Source: Nemophila menziesii
Lineage: Eukaryota > Streptophyta > Magnoliopsida > Boraginales > Hydrophyllaceae
Length of the DNA stretch: 64,000 bases
Assembly (NCBI GenBank): GCA_029959085.1
Contig: JARWIR010000027.1
Coordinates: 6,634,001-6,698,000, forward strand
Reading direction: 5' to 3'
The notes below the pieces were generated by a model. That model saw only the letters and a list, made by a program, of their open reading frames with translations, was not told the DNA's origin and searched no databases. The translations under genes were made by a program, and so were the position numbers. Shown here piece by piece: positions 1 to 12,613 of this stretch. The first letter of the stretch is position 1; every line of letters starts with the position of its first letter.

Positions 1-37
1 GAAGAAGTTGTGGTCTTGACTTTCTCAGGTGAAAGAT

Positions 38-95
38 TGATGGAATTATTCCCAGACCCTATCTACTTGTAATATTTGAACACTAGTGATTGATC

Positions 96-135
<40 letters not shown>

Positions 136-1664
136 ATATTATAATTGCAGATCCTTGGTTAAGTTTAGGTTTAGATATCATAAAGAGTTATGAGATTGAG
201 AATCTATCCCATATGACTTAACATGAACAGTTCTTAATCAAAGGGTCATCGTGTTAAGACCTTGATGGTCCAGTCATATTAATATGTAGCTAACAAGTAT
301 TTATTGGATTAATATCGGTAGTTCTCGTTTACCGAGTTAGGTGCATAAATAATGCACATAGAGATGAAATTATTGAACCAACTATATCTAAAGATTCCTA
401 ATGGTTATTATCTTGAACTGTCAAGTAGGTTAATCTCTATAAGGAATTTTGTGCTTTTAATCCTTTGACATGAGATCATCACTATAGTTGTGTATGTGCT
501 TGTTGTGTTTTGATACTGGACTGCTATTATGTCATATTACTAGTCGAAAGGATAGTGGACATAGCTAAGTATATATGCTCCTAGGGATGAGTCAAGATGG
601 AATCTATCAACTCTAGGTAAAGAGTTTGATCTCTACGATGTTATAATATTATATCGATTGTATTAAATCCTTTGCCAAGGTGATAGAATGAATGAAGAAA
701 GGTGTTTCTTAGGTCATTCGTCAATCGTTGATAATCGACTTGTAACGTAGTTGATTTTCTAAATTGGATTTGACAGTTGTACTGTATCCCAGAATGATCC
801 AAAGATGTAAAGATAGAGGGAATACGTGTATGATCCTTTACCAGGTTATTTGCACAGAGTTACTTCACGTTATCCGGTTGTTGGGGAGTGTTGTTAGACA
901 CCAACCTCGATTAGTAGTTAATTAAGTTAACTACTACCGGTTTTACGATGAACCCACATAGTCTCACACTAACGAGTTCATTAATCTTGATTCATGTCGT
1001 TAATTAATTTTTAGTATTACATAATAAATATTAATCAATTATATACTTGGAATATTGGTATAATAATTTACTAGGATAAATTAATATTCTAATATAAGAC
1101 TGAACTAAGACAAAAAGGGAACATGGAAAAATTGAAAAGTTTGTGGATCAAACCACGTACCTCCAGTATGTGAAATGTTTCACCAACCGCTGGGCTAGTC
1201 AAGTCATTGTATAATGTAAAAGGTCCAAGTCCACTTCACAAGTGGGTTATGAACTAGATTATTAAGATAATCAATTTTCATTATACGTTCCTGACTTTTC
1301 ATCTCCTGCCTTTTCATTTTCTCATCTAGAGTTATTATAAGTATAATGATGATTCATTATACATAAATAACATCTATCAGTATTCTCTCTGAAAAACCAA
1401 AAACACAGAAAGCAAAAAGTCTCTTAGTCTCCAAGTCAGAATTTGATTTTGAAAGCAAATATCAAAACTCGGTGTGCAAAGCATGGATGCTTTAAACTTT
1501 TTAAGCTGTGTTAGTCAATTCGATTCTCATACAAAGCATTATGGTATGTAATCGATATTCTTCTTTTTAAATTCTTAAGCCGCGACTACATTGTCTTTTT
1601 AGGATTGCAATATCTAATTTTTCTTTGTATTATATTTAGATATAATCGTAATTGTAATCCTTCA
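38..1664 (+). repeat. COP1 5' LTR
   Basis: About 1.63 kb, alignable over nearly its whole length with 26923-28803 (for example the shared stretch 'ctatctacttgtaat' near 60 and 26945). It starts at a degenerate TGATGG and ends in ...CCTTCA just before the primer binding site. The internal segment near 97-147 is an AT dinucleotide run that replaces about 75 bp of unrelated sequence present in the 3' copy. Position 1029-1030 (AATAAATATTAATC) is the empty site for the Stowaway MITE in the 3' LTR. Bases 1-37 lie outside the LTR and are unassigned flank. Confidence 0.85.
97..147. repeat. AT dinucleotide microsatellite inside COP1 5' LTR
   Basis: An imperfect (TA)n run with interspersed C and G, absent at the equivalent place in the 3' LTR, so it expanded after insertion of COP1. 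Confidence 0.8.
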
Positions 1665-1666
1665 AA

Positions 1667-1680
1667 TGGTAGCAGAGCCA
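1667..1680 (+). promoter_or_regulatory. COP1 primer binding site (initiator Met tRNA type)
   Basis: TGGTAGCAGAGCCA lies two bases after the LTR end. It matches the usual plant copia site TGGTATCAGAGCC with one change. It would prime minus-strand cDNA synthesis from the 3' end of initiator Met tRNA. Confidence 0.85.
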
Positions 1681-1942
1681 GGTTGTAGCGATTTATGTAT
1701 TTAAATAATGATATTATTTGATAATATTTGAGTTTTGTATTTAAGATCACAGATATAGATATTATTTGGTAATATTTATTATTGTAATTGAATTATATAT
1801 ATGATACTTCCGTTGTAATTAGTTATTAAAATTTGTGTCTATGATTTTCTTCTATTGTTTCGCGGAATAAGGTAAGGCTCTACGTTAGCTACTGTGGTGT
1901 ATCACATGTTTTTATGGATAATTATGTGCTTTGTAAATTTTT

Positions 1943-2123
1943 TAGAGTAATGCTATATAACACCCAAAATCATACCACCCAATGACGTGGTATGAATTGA
2001 TTGGTTACAAATCTTTAATGTATTTATTTTCTTGATCTAACTAAAGAATTGTATCAACCAATTCATGCCACGTCTTTGGGTGGTGTTTGGATGGTATAAC
2101 TTTAGGTGGTATACATAATTACT
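1943..2123. mobile_element. MITE-like inverted-repeat element, copy 1
   Basis: About 181 bp with long terminal inverted repeats. The left end GAGTAATGCTATATAACACC pairs with the right end read backwards (GTAATTATGTATACCACC), and an inner pair (CCACCCAATGACGTGG / CCACGTCTTTGGGTGG) extends the stem. It is flanked by AAATTTTT and AAATTATT, an 8-bp duplication with one mismatch. The same family occurs at 30045-30193 with a perfect 8-bp duplication. An 8-bp duplication points to the hAT superfamily. There is no coding capacity. Confidence 0.7.
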
Positions 2124-2427
2124 AAATTATTTACTACATCCGCTATTTTGCTGTCTTTATATGATGTTTAGTGAACATCACTATTTTTGAGAAAAGGAAA
2201 ATTGAAACAATATTTTTTTCTTTAACCGCAAATAGCGAAGAAAAATGAGTTTTGTTTTTGTCTTGCATTACGTGTCTAAGAGTTAGACATTAAAAAGAAT
2301 AGTTTTTCTTTTTCCTAATAGACATTTATGATGTGTTCAGATTAGTGATTGTGATGTGTATTTTTATAGGATAGTTTTATCTTTCAGTTTTATTTTGCAA
2401 TCTGCTTATACTAATTCTTTTGTTAGC

Positions 2428-5247
2428 GCTATGTCAGGTACCAAAGCTCCATGACCGAATGGTCTTCCGGGTAGTTTTAATCAGGAATTTTGGGATATCA
2501 TTAAAGAAGATATATATAAACGAGTACATGACTTCTTCTCGTTTAATACTCATTAGATAGCATAAATGATACGTTAATTTCTCTTATTCCGAAAGGTTAC
2601 ATACAAGAATCTATTAAAGGCATTCGACCTATATCATGCATCAATTTTTGCTATAAAATTATTGCAAAGGTCTTAGCGCTAAGATTACAACCGCTATGGA
2701 TTCTATTATTTCACCAACGCAATATGCTTTTATCAAGGGAAAAAGTATACAGGACAACATAATTATAGATCAAGAAATTGCTTTCTTTCTTAAATCAAAA
2801 AGAAAATCAAATAAACATTATGGAGCTGCTAAAATTGATATGGCTAAAGCCTACGGCCAGGTCAATTGGAGCTTCCTTATGGAGAGAACTTAAAAATCTT
2901 GGTTTTGGCACAAAACTGAGAGAACTTATTTTTAATTGTATTTCTTCTGTTACGTATCAAATCAAGGTGAATGGTGAAAGGATGGAAAAATTCAAGCCAA
3001 GCCAAGGGATTAGACAAGGCGAACCACTGTCCCCTCTACACTTCTCTATGCTTACGGAAGCCTTGATTGGTCTTATTAATTTTGAATGCAGAAAAGTAAA
3101 TATTAAGGGTATTGCTTTGACTAGAGCGGCTCATAGGCTTACTCACTTATTATTCGCAGATGATTCACTTTTTTTCTTAGAGGTCAATGATAGGGAAATT
3201 GATGCTTTCAAGAATATTCTATCTAAATATTGCGAAGCGTCGGGACAAAGAATCAATTTTAACAAATCCACAATTATGTTTAGTAAATGTCTGGCGGAGG
3301 ATAAGGCAAGAAATATTGCCCATAAGCTTCATATTGAATTTACCAATTCAATGGAAAAATATTTAGGAACCCCTATGTCTCTAAAAGGATCCAAAATTGA
3401 AAACCTGCAGTATAATAAGGATAAATTCATTGGCAAAGCTGCGATTTGGGTTTCTAAATTACTTTCGGATGGAGGCAAAGAAGTTTTGATTAAGGCGGTT
3501 TTACAGTCAATCCCGAATTATGCCATGTCTATTTTCGAATTTCCAATCACACTATGTAAGAAATTAAGCAGCCTTGTTGCTAAATTCTGGTGGAATTCAT
3601 AAGATAAAAAAGAATTCATTGGGTCAAATGAAAAAAAAAATCGCGAAAGGAAAGAAAATGGGAGGCATTGGATTAAGAGATTCCCAGAAAATGAATCTGG
3701 CCCTTCTTGCAAAACAAGCATGGCGGTTACTTCACAACCCAGATTTATTAGTGTCAAAAGTTTTAAAGGGTATTTACTTTCCCAACTCTAATCTTTGGAA
3801 CGCTTAATTAAAAAACAAGAGATCTTGGAGTTGGGGTAGTATCTATAAAGGTTTATCATTTCTTAAAGACGAGAGCGTTTGGCAAGTGGGTAATGGCCTC
3901 AGCATCAACATTTGGAATGACACCTGGATTTATAAAGGGTATAAACTAAGCAAGCCGGATAACTGTACAATCAACAAATTAGCTGGATGCTTTAACAATA
4001 ATTTTACAAATTGGAATTATGATATATTGAAAGAATTTTTTACGTTAAGGGATTTATTGGAGATTAGGAAGATTCCTAATCTGCAACTTGATAGAGAAGA
4101 TAAAGTTATTTGTCCAAGTAGTAAAGATGGTGAATATTCTACTAAATCGGGGTACCACAGGTTGGTACAAAAAGAAATCGCCAGAGAAGGAGAATCTTCT
4201 GCCGATGGTAAATATAATAATTCTAAAATGTGGGACATTGTGTGGGGATCGAATTTTCCACTTAAAATTAGGAATTTTATCTGGAAGATTCATAATAACG
4301 CAATACCAACGAAGTCAAATTTGAAAAAAAAAGAAATGTAAAGACAATGATACATGCGAATGGTGCGAGTTGGAGGCAGAAAATATTATACATTTGTTCG
4401 TTAAATGTCCCTTTAGTAGGGCGGTTTTGTCCAATCCCAATTACAATGCAAAGTTGATCCTTATTTTAATGGTAATGTTAGTGAGTGGATAAATGTAATC
4501 ATCGGAAACTATACTAGGAATGGATGGGATAGAAGATTGGTTACTGGTACAATTTTGTGACGATTTGGAATACATGGAAAGCTAGAATGAGAGGCTTTTT
4601 CGAGAGAAAATCTTGGAATATTATTGAAATAAATGAAAAGAATAAGGAGCTATTAAAATATTTGTTTTTGGAATACAGCGAGTGCACACGACCAAGAGTA
4701 AAAATGTCATGAAATGAAAATCATACAGTGAACCCTTTTATAGATGATTATGCGGATGTTGTTTTGATGAATGATGCATCTTTTCTAAATAGTTGGGACC
4801 AATAGGTATTGTTTCAATCGAAGTTAATAAAGAAGAAAAGGTAGCTCATAAAGTTATCAAATGTACTAGAGTCAATACAACCCTCGAAGCAGAAAGTTGG
4901 GCCCGTCCTTCAGGCCATGAGGTCTGCAACAGACGTACACTTACAGAGTAGTTCCTTCTACTATGACAACCTTTAAACTGTAAAAGTTATTGTTAATGGC
5001 AGGTGTATTAATTGGAAAATTCGTCCAATGATTTGCGAAGCACTCGGATGGATGAAAATATTTCCGAATTGGAAGGTTTTTCACATTAAGAGAGATTTAA
5101 ATTAGATTACAGATTTGGTCGATAAAATCAGTCGCCAGGCAATAGATGTGTCTTATTGTCCGACGAGCTTGATTATTGAATTTTATAATAGTTTATCTAA
5201 CTTATATTGTATTTGATTATGAATTTTCATTGTTTTGTCAAAAAAAA
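2428..5247 (+). mobile_element. L1-type LINE fragment, 5' truncated, inserted in COP1 leader
   Basis: Only the reverse transcriptase to RNase H end of ORF2 is left. It begins at the motif equivalent to KAPGPDGLPGSF (here with a stop: KAP*PNGLPGSF at about 2437-2475) and ends in a short A run at 5240-5247. Truncation at the 5' end is normal for target-primed reverse transcription. No clear target duplication was seen. A second A-rich stretch at 5261 makes the exact 3' end uncertain by about 20 bases. Confidence 0.8.
2560..5200 (+). pseudogene. LINE ORF2 remnant: reverse transcriptase, zf-RVT, RNase H
   Basis: The family copies LINE RNA into DNA at the nicked target. Visible in order: RT segment with YAFIKGKSIQDNII (about 2725), a palm-region aspartate in AKIDMAKAY (2830), GIRQGEPLSPL (3007) and the catalytic FADD box (3153-3164); then a long open stretch to 3602. 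Next come a connector (SINIWNDTWIYKG, near 3905) and a zf-RVT zinc module (WDIVWGSNFPLKIRNFIWK at 4230, then C-x2-C...H-x-C at about 4355-4415). Last is a degenerate RNase H (NDASF at about 4770). Endonuclease and ORF1 are absent. Several frame changes (near 2780, 3602, 4341) and stops make it a pseudogene. Confidence 0.85.
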
Positions 5248-6019
5248 CTATTGGTAGAGAAAAAAAAATTATGAAAGATAAATCATTTTATTTATTTAAA
5301 ATACATGTTTTTATGATTACATCTAATATACAAAAAAGAAAAATCCAAAATGTTTATTTTTTCTTTTTTGAGGAAAGAAAGGAAAGAAAAATTGTATTTT
5401 CCAAAATTACATTTTTTTGGACGATATATAATGGTTCTTTGGTTTCCATCCCAACTCCTAAACTATGAATCGTAGGGTAATATCACTTGACATTAAATTA
5501 TTTAGTTAATATAAATGATATATATGATATTTCGTAAGACTTGTCCATCGTAAGTAAAGTTTTAAATTCGTTAAGTTAACAAGTTTTTGTCTGACTGCCA
5601 CGTAAACTTGTAGTTCGAGTACATATTATAAAACTTTATATTGTTTGATAAAAGGATTAAATTATCGATTTCACGTTTTTAGTCTGGACTACCCAGAGAA
5701 TGTGAGATCGGTAATATTCTATTATAGGATGGATTAACTCAACAAAACTAAATATAAACGACCAGACTACTAAGGGGCTAAACTGTTTTGAGTCTCTCAT
5801 TTTATTTGATAAAATAGGTATTGTACCATGCTTTAATTATGATAAGATACGACTTGACTACCAAGGGATTTATGCATAATTTAAAGAGTATTTTTGTATA
5901 TATATACCTATTAGATAAATGTCCACATTTTTTATTGATATATATACATTCTCTAGTGTTCTTATATATTTTCATTTCATGTTTCTTTCAATTATAGATA
6001 TCTCTATTACTCTCGAATC
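5248..6019 (+). other. COP1 untranslated leader (second part)
   Basis: AT-rich sequence between the LINE fragment and the Gag start. No conserved ORF or RNA gene is visible. It is the remainder of the COP1 leader that began at 1681 and was split by the LINE. The stretch from 1681 to 2427 is likewise noncoding apart from the MITE. Confidence 0.6.
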
Positions 6020-6836
6020 ATGTCTCACATCTCACTCCGAAGCATACTGGACGCTAACAAACTTACTGGTAACAATTTTGACAATTGGTACCGTAACGTG
6101 AGAATTGTTCTCATGCATGAAAAGCTCATACAATTGATAAGCCTCTGACCATTGTTCCCTATGAAAATAACAAAGTGGAATGGAAAGCCTACATGAACAA
6201 TTATGAGCTAGGTGTAGCCGCTAAGTGTATCATGTTGGCTTCGATGTCCGCTGACCATCAAAGGCACCATCAGGATATGGATCCTCCACAGATCATTAAG
6301 CATATTAAAAATATGTATTGGTAACATAGTAGGATTGCTACATATCAGCTATATAAAAATTGTCCAAGTCTGAAATAAAGTCCAAGAGTTCTATGGGAAC
6401 ACACGTTCTAAAGATGATTGATCTTGTGGAACAACTTGAGAAGTTGACGTGTTCACTCGGAAAGGAGTTATCACAAGATTTGATCTTGCAGTCACTCCCT
6501 GATGACTATTCCCCTTTCATTGTTAACTATAACATGAATAAGATACAGTGTGATCTTTAGGAGTTGCTCAATTTGTTGATCGACTTTGAGAATAAGAATA
6601 ACCTCACTGACAAGGGAATAGTATATGGATCTGTGAACCTGATTAGATAATCTTCTAAGGGAAAGAGAAAAGGCAAGAACAAGCCCAACAAAAATTCTCT
6701 TGCGCCTAAGAAGTCTATGAGCAAGCCCCAGGCTAAAGAGAAGTAAGTTGATCAGAAAGATGTTTAATGGTTCTTCTGTAAGAAGAAGGGTCATTGGAAG
6801 AGAAACTGCCTAGAGTACTTGACATCCTTGAAGGAC
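6020..6836 (+). pseudogene. COP1 gag remnant
   Basis: Copia Gag forms the virus-like particle. The ATG at 6020 opens MSHISLRSILDANKLTGNNF followed by DNWYRNVRIVLMHEKL, the typical N-terminal pattern of this copia group. A frameshift falls at about 6135 (the reading resumes as IDKPLTIVPYENN), with another near 6360. The next piece carries LVEQLEKLTCSLGKELSQDL and LQSLPDDYSPFIVNYNMNK, the usual Gag helix region. A lysine-rich stretch precedes the zinc knuckle at 6768-6809, which reads WFFCKKKGHWKRNC. The first zinc-binding Cys is changed to Trp and a stop lies just before it. Inactive. Confidence 0.85.
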
Positions 6837-6879
6837 CAGAAACAAGGTATGACATCTATGAAAAATGTTTTCATTCTTT

Positions 6880-8559
6880 CTTTAGTATCTATCATATCTA
6901 CTAAATGGGTATTGGATGCCGAAAGTAGTTTTAACAGTTGAAATTCATTGTAGGAGTTAATGATCAGGAGAAGGTTGAGGAAAGGAGAAGTAAGCTTACA
7001 AGTCGGCAATGGAGCAATTGTTGCAGCCATAGTTGTAGGATATATTTCTCTTATGATGCCTACAGGCAAAAAATTTATTTTGGAAAATTATAATTATGTT
7101 CCAAAGTTTGTTTTGAACATTATTTACATTTCATTATTGGAAAATTATGGTTTTTATTCAGTTTTTAAGAATAATCAATGTGGTATGTTTCATGATGATG
7201 TTATATATGATGTTGGTTATTTGCATAATGGGGTAGATTTTTTGTCTAATGTTACCTATAGTAGAGTATTGAAGGTTTTCGGTCATAAAGGAAGTTAGAT
7301 AATAATGCAAATCAAAGCTTCCTCTGGCATTGTAGGCTTGGTCATATCTGTGAGAAACGGGTCAACAAGTTACACAAGGAAGGTTCCTTTGGACAGTATG
7401 ATTATAAATCATATGAGACTTGTGAATCCTGTCTCAAAGAAAAAATAACTAAATCTCGTTTTAAAGGAATTGGAGAAAGAGATACAAAACTCTTTGGTCT
7501 CATACATACAGATGTATGTGGACCAATGAGAGTACAAGCTAAAGGAGGATACTCTTACTTCATCACGTTTACTGATGATATGTCTAGATATGGATTTTTT
7601 TATCTTATAAAACAAAAATCTGAAGCGTTTGAAATATTCAAGCGATTCTTTAGTGATATTGAGAAACAAACAGGTATGAGCATTAAAATTAATATGAATT
7701 GACCGTGGCGGTGAATATCTTAGTGATGATTTTGCGTATTAACTAAGCCAGAACGGGATACTCTCTAAATGGACATCTCCAGGAACACAACAACATAATG
7801 TTATGTCTAAAAGGAGAAACCGCACTCTATTAGATATGGTGCAATCCATGATGGGATACACATATCTTCCAACATTTCTTTGGGGTTACGCTTTAGAGTC
7901 AGCTGCTTATTTTCTTAACAAAGGTCCTACTAAAACAGTCGACAAAACACCATTATGAGATATGAAAAGGACGTAAGCCAAGCCTTAAACACTTTAAAGT
8001 TTGGGGTTGCCCAGCTTATGTTAAACGAATGTTAACAGATAAGCTTGAATCAAGATTTGACAAATGTTAATTTTTTGGATATCCAAAGGAGACCATGGGA
8101 TATTACTTTTATCACCCTTCTGAATACAAAGTGTTTGTAGCCAGAAATGAAACCTTTCTTGAAAGGGAGTTCCTTGGAGAAGGAATTCATGGCGGAGAGG
8201 TAGATCTTGATGAAATGAAAATTTCAAAATCATTTAGTCAAGCTGAGGAGCAACAAATATCTGTCAATCCTTCTTTTCCTGATGTGTTGAATATTCATCC
8301 CAATGATCAAGACTCAAATGTTGAGTCAAATGAAATTCTAGTTGAACATGATCATGGACAAGGAAAGTAACAACCCCAACAAGAAGAAGAACTTATTGTA
8401 CACGAGACTATTGACGTCTTATCAATAAGTGACGATCATGAGACTTATGAAGAGGCTATGGCTTAGTGACAGTTGGCTAGAGTCTATGAGAGTTAACAAA
8501 GTATGGACGTTTGTTGAACCCTCAATAGGCATAAGACCTATTTGTTGCAAACGAGTGTT
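6880..8559 (+). pseudogene. COP1 pol remnant, part 1: protease and integrase
   Basis: Protease: KWVLDAESS at about 6903 replaces the catalytic DTGS signature, so activity is lost. A pre-integrase zinc region follows (LWHCRLGH at 7322, CESCLKEK near 7425). Integrase core: the first Asp is in HTDVCGP (about 7506) and the second in DRGGEY (about 7700, after a frameshift). The catalytic Glu position reads MSKRRNRT (about 7805), where the family has xSERRNRT, so Glu became Lys. The C-terminal part continues through KVWGCPAYVKR and FFGYPKETMGYYFY to an acidic linker (8200-8370) and the first RT residues (CCKRVF at 8541-8559), where LTR C interrupts it. Multiple stops. Confidence 0.85.
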
Positions 8560-9625
8560 TGAGGTCTCCTTTTTTGTTCTAATTATATGCCCTTAGGAAA
8601 CATCATTTTAGGTGAATAATTGACTTATATGATAAACTTTTAGGCTTATTTCATTATAATTTTATTTTCTCTCCTTGGATTGATAATATTTCATTTTTAG
8701 AGCTTTTGTACGTTAAATGGTTTATTTTTAGTGCAAAGTTTCTAGGTCCATGTATTCTAGGAAGCACCAAGACAAGGAGAAGGATCAAGATTTAAATACT
8801 TAGATCGAGAGGTGAAGTCAAAGGCAAGAAAAGATATCCCGAAGAGTTAACTAGAAAAGTTGCAAATCTGGAAGACTATTACTAATTGCTGATTTTGAGC
8901 CACTTAGATACTGATTCAGCCTTTGGGTCGTGAAATACGAAAATGCCTCTTTGAGTTAGGAAGGTTTTGCAACTGGAATGAGTCGATTTGGAGTTGATAT
9001 GTAAAGATTACAGCCGTTTTACTAAGGGATGTACACCAGTTACGAGAATTAAAAGAATGAATTTGGGTTTTTATTTTTTAATTATATGCATTAAGTAAAA
9101 AGCCCACTCATTCCTTTTATTATAAATAGGACTTTGGGATCCTTTTCTACGTACCACTTATCAGATTATTTCATACGCTTCAAGAGAGAGTCAAAGCAGA
9201 AGGCAGAAGTATAAGCTAGAGCTGGAAGAATTCCTTTCTTCCAGCAACAACCAAACCAACGCCCAAATTAGGTTCCTTCATTTATTTATGTAATTGAATA
9301 TGACCACCTTTTATGTTATTTCAGTTTTTAATGTTGTTATAACTAATTTCTTTAGTACTTGGGAATCGCTACATGGGTTGAACCCAATTCTATTCAATTT
9401 ATGTTTTCTGAATTTGGGATTGAATTATTTAAATTAAATTAGGTATTTTGTGTTAGCTATTATTTCGTTTTCATTTACTAATTTTGAAGTCATGAATCAA
9501 ACTTAAGGCTTAGTAATTAGGCTATTCACTTAAGTGGAAAAGTGATCACCTTGACATGGGGTTTAATTACGGACATAGATAATAGACGCGTAGTATTCTT
9601 ACTGACCTTGACGGGCGTGACTTAC

Positions 9626-11086
9626 TGGTGTCGCCTAAGGTGTGATAAAATAATGATATAAAAAAGTGCAAATAAACACCTTAAGCTGAGCACGGTTCTC
9701 CAAGTATACAGATCGTATGCAAGTTTTAATGAATAAGTAGAATTCGTTCCTCAGGGATTACGAAGGTTAAGAAGAACTTATGCAAATATTCAAGTGCAGA
9801 TATGAGAGTTAGAACAGATAATACGCAAGTAGAAAAAGAGAAAGATAAATTTTTATTTGGTTTTTGAATAATTAAACTAAACCAATAAATTAAAGACAGA
9901 AAATAAATAAAGGAAAGGAAAAGAAGATAATATGAAAGTTTAGCTTGAGTAATTAGCATGTAATCCCCACTAGTTTCGTCGTTCTAAACATTTAAGGTAT
10001 GAATCATGTAGTATTTAAATAGTTTGGTTTCAATTGCGCTAGGTAGTTTCAAATAGGGATTACCTGTGTCAATAAGAACCTAAACAAACTGTTCCTGCAA
10101 TTGATAAAATAGCCATACACTAAACCATTGACTATCTAGTTAGGCTGGGTTGTCAGATCAAACCTTATTCTAGACGTTATGTGCTAATTCCATAGTCAAA
10201 TATACCGGTTATCTAATTACTATGATGGTAATCCTATACGTTGTACATCATAAACAGAGAAATCAAAACATAAATTCAATCAAATTAGATAGATGTCAAC
10301 CAAAACTAGGGTTCATACATATATGCTAAAACTCAAGCTAAATATAATTTAGTTCATACTAAAGAAAGAAAAGAAAAGAATTACAGAATTAAAGGTTGAA
10401 GAAGAAATGATTGATGCACAGCTCCTTCCAGACTTCTCTTATTGTGTTGTAGCTTCTTCCTGACCTTAAGGTTTGGTCAAGGATGATTTTCTAATGTTAA
10501 GAGGATGTATTTATTGTGTATAGGTTGACCTAATTCGTTTTCTTGAAGGAAAAGGTAAATATGGGCTCCAAGCCCAACTCAAATTCGTAGCCCCAAAAAC
10601 AAGCAATCAGCCCCGTTTTTCTTTTGGTCCTAATAGCTTCAATATTTATCCGATTTATGCGTATGATTAAACCAAATTCATCGTCTCGGAAAGATCTTCA
10701 ACTTTTCTCTTGACCGTTTCTCCAAATTCCTCACCGATTTTAAGATATAAGCTGATTTGTGGTCGTAGGTGCAGAAATTCAGATTTAAGGCAGCTTTTTT
10801 CCTTTTCCATGTTTTTAGCTTTTACTTCCTTATCTTCAATTTCCATGTTTATCTTCTTTCCTTTAACTCTTTTTACCAAATTGGACTCTAATTATTACCA
10901 TATATCTCTAAAGCTTCACACTAAATAAATAATTAAACCCAATATGCTCTAAAAATAATAAATAATCAATTCAAGACACAAAATAGGAATGTACTAAATC
11001 ATGAGGAAATCGACCTATAAACTATTAAATACGCCTAAAATGATGTCTCAGAAATAGATTTTATTATCACAAATGAGGAGACATCA
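9626..11086 (-). repeat. A 3' LTR
   Basis: 1461 bp. On the minus strand it starts TGATGTCTCC and ends GACACCA. The 5' end forms an inverted repeat (TGATGTCTC...GAGACATCA). The TATA-like box equivalent to CTATAAATA in the other LTR reads CAATAAATA here (about 10508-10516). Confidence 0.93.
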
Positions 11087-11102
11087 AGACCCCAACTCAA
11101 AA
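11087..11102 (-). promoter_or_regulatory. A polypurine tract
   Basis: On the minus strand TTTTGAGTTGGGGTCT lies directly before the 3' LTR. This is the plus-strand primer site of the element, matching TTTGAGTTGGGGGTCT in B. Confidence 0.85.
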
Positions 11103-12613
11103 TTGTATCGTCCCGATACAATAAAAATAAAGAACAGTAGGGGAGTCAAGAAGAAGAAGTAGGAGGAGAATAAGAATAGAACACAATAAATGATCCTAGA
11201 GAAAAATACATAAAAGTCTCATGTAGTAATGATCAAGAAATAATGCACACATATGCTTAATATACACATAATCAACAATCCATAAATTTAAATCAAGATT
11301 AATTTCGCAATGCCAAAAGGAGAGGTCTTAACTTAGTTCGTGTTCATGGCTATAGGTTGTTCATAGGTCCTAATATAGCATCCAATGGTCCACTTACCTA
11401 CTACCTAATAGCTCAATTATTTCTCCACCAAGTAGCTAGAAATCCTAAGGTCTTTGTTTATAACGTGGCTTAGGGACGGTGTGTTATATTTGGTTAAATA
11501 AAAAGTGAGCTTTTAGCTCTCTCCTCACATTCTATCAACGAATCACCCTAGAGCTTGAGTTTTCACTCCAAGATGTTCTCACTCAACCCAATTTTTGATG
11601 ATTTTGACGTGCATCCCCAATTAATCCCAAATAAAACCTTTTTCATGATGATATACAAATTCCACTTTGCCAGTCCGAATATATATTCTTTTCATATCAA
11701 CTTTTTTCTTTTGTATAGCTATGACTATTTTTAATGTTGAGATATCACGCTATTTTTTTTTCATATATATATTTTTCTTTTTTATGCCCTTGTTGGCAAA
11801 TTTAGCTCGTAGCTTCTTTTTCATTCACTATTACCCCGGCAAAGGGTTACAATATTAACTTTTTCATAATCAATAAAATCACAATTACAATTTACAAATC
11901 CCAATGCTCCTAAATGATGGAACCCACCACCCCAAACTCAAGCTCTAAAAAGGACTTGCTTCAGGTTTTGCGATTCGAGTGCGGGTCATATAGATAAACT
12001 AAGGGTATGGATTATAATGTGGTTAAATAAAAGGCTTTAGAAAGGCTCAGAGGGGCTAAGACGGATAAATAATAACAATAATCAAATAAAAGGGTCAGAA
12101 ATTATAAAAGGCTTTAAGTGGCTTCAATATGAAAGAACTGCCTTATTCATCTTTCTAACTACCAGATTTTGTTACTTTTCACTAATAGTTCATAGATAAG
12201 AGGGGTTTCAACTAATTTCAAACCTCACGTTCTACATACCAAATAACTCTCCCTAAGTTTCAACGTAACTTCTTAGCATTGCTCATTAATTTTTCTATCT
12301 TTTATTTCCTGTTTTCATACACGCACTAAACATATTTGTGAAATCTTTCAAAAACATACTACTTACTATCATTAACTTAATTAAATCATGCTCACATAGG
12401 TACATTCAACATATTCTATGCCTAAATTTTAAATTTTATGAAAAAAAACACAAAAAGGAAGATGAGGACAACGAATCCCCACCCTCAACTCAAAAATAAG
12501 CCGTGTCCCCACGACTCAAAAAAAAAACTCAATAACGAAATAAAATTTGAAATTAGCATATATTGCACATTAAGAAATGGTAAGGAAGAAATAAAACATA
12601 CTCTTCGAGGCTA
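11103..12613 (-). other. A 3' noncoding region
   Basis: About 1.5 kb without a supported ORF. It aligns block by block with the 3' regions of B (23150-24676) and F (54760-56310). Shared blocks include the one reading as 'ccccggcaaagggtta' at 11834, 'ccgaatatatatt' at 11675 and 'gccgtgtccccacgactc' at 12500. It contains two further polypurine-like G tracts on the minus strand (11922-11942 and 12481-12494). Function is unknown; the conservation across elements exceeds what random drift would leave. Confidence 0.65.
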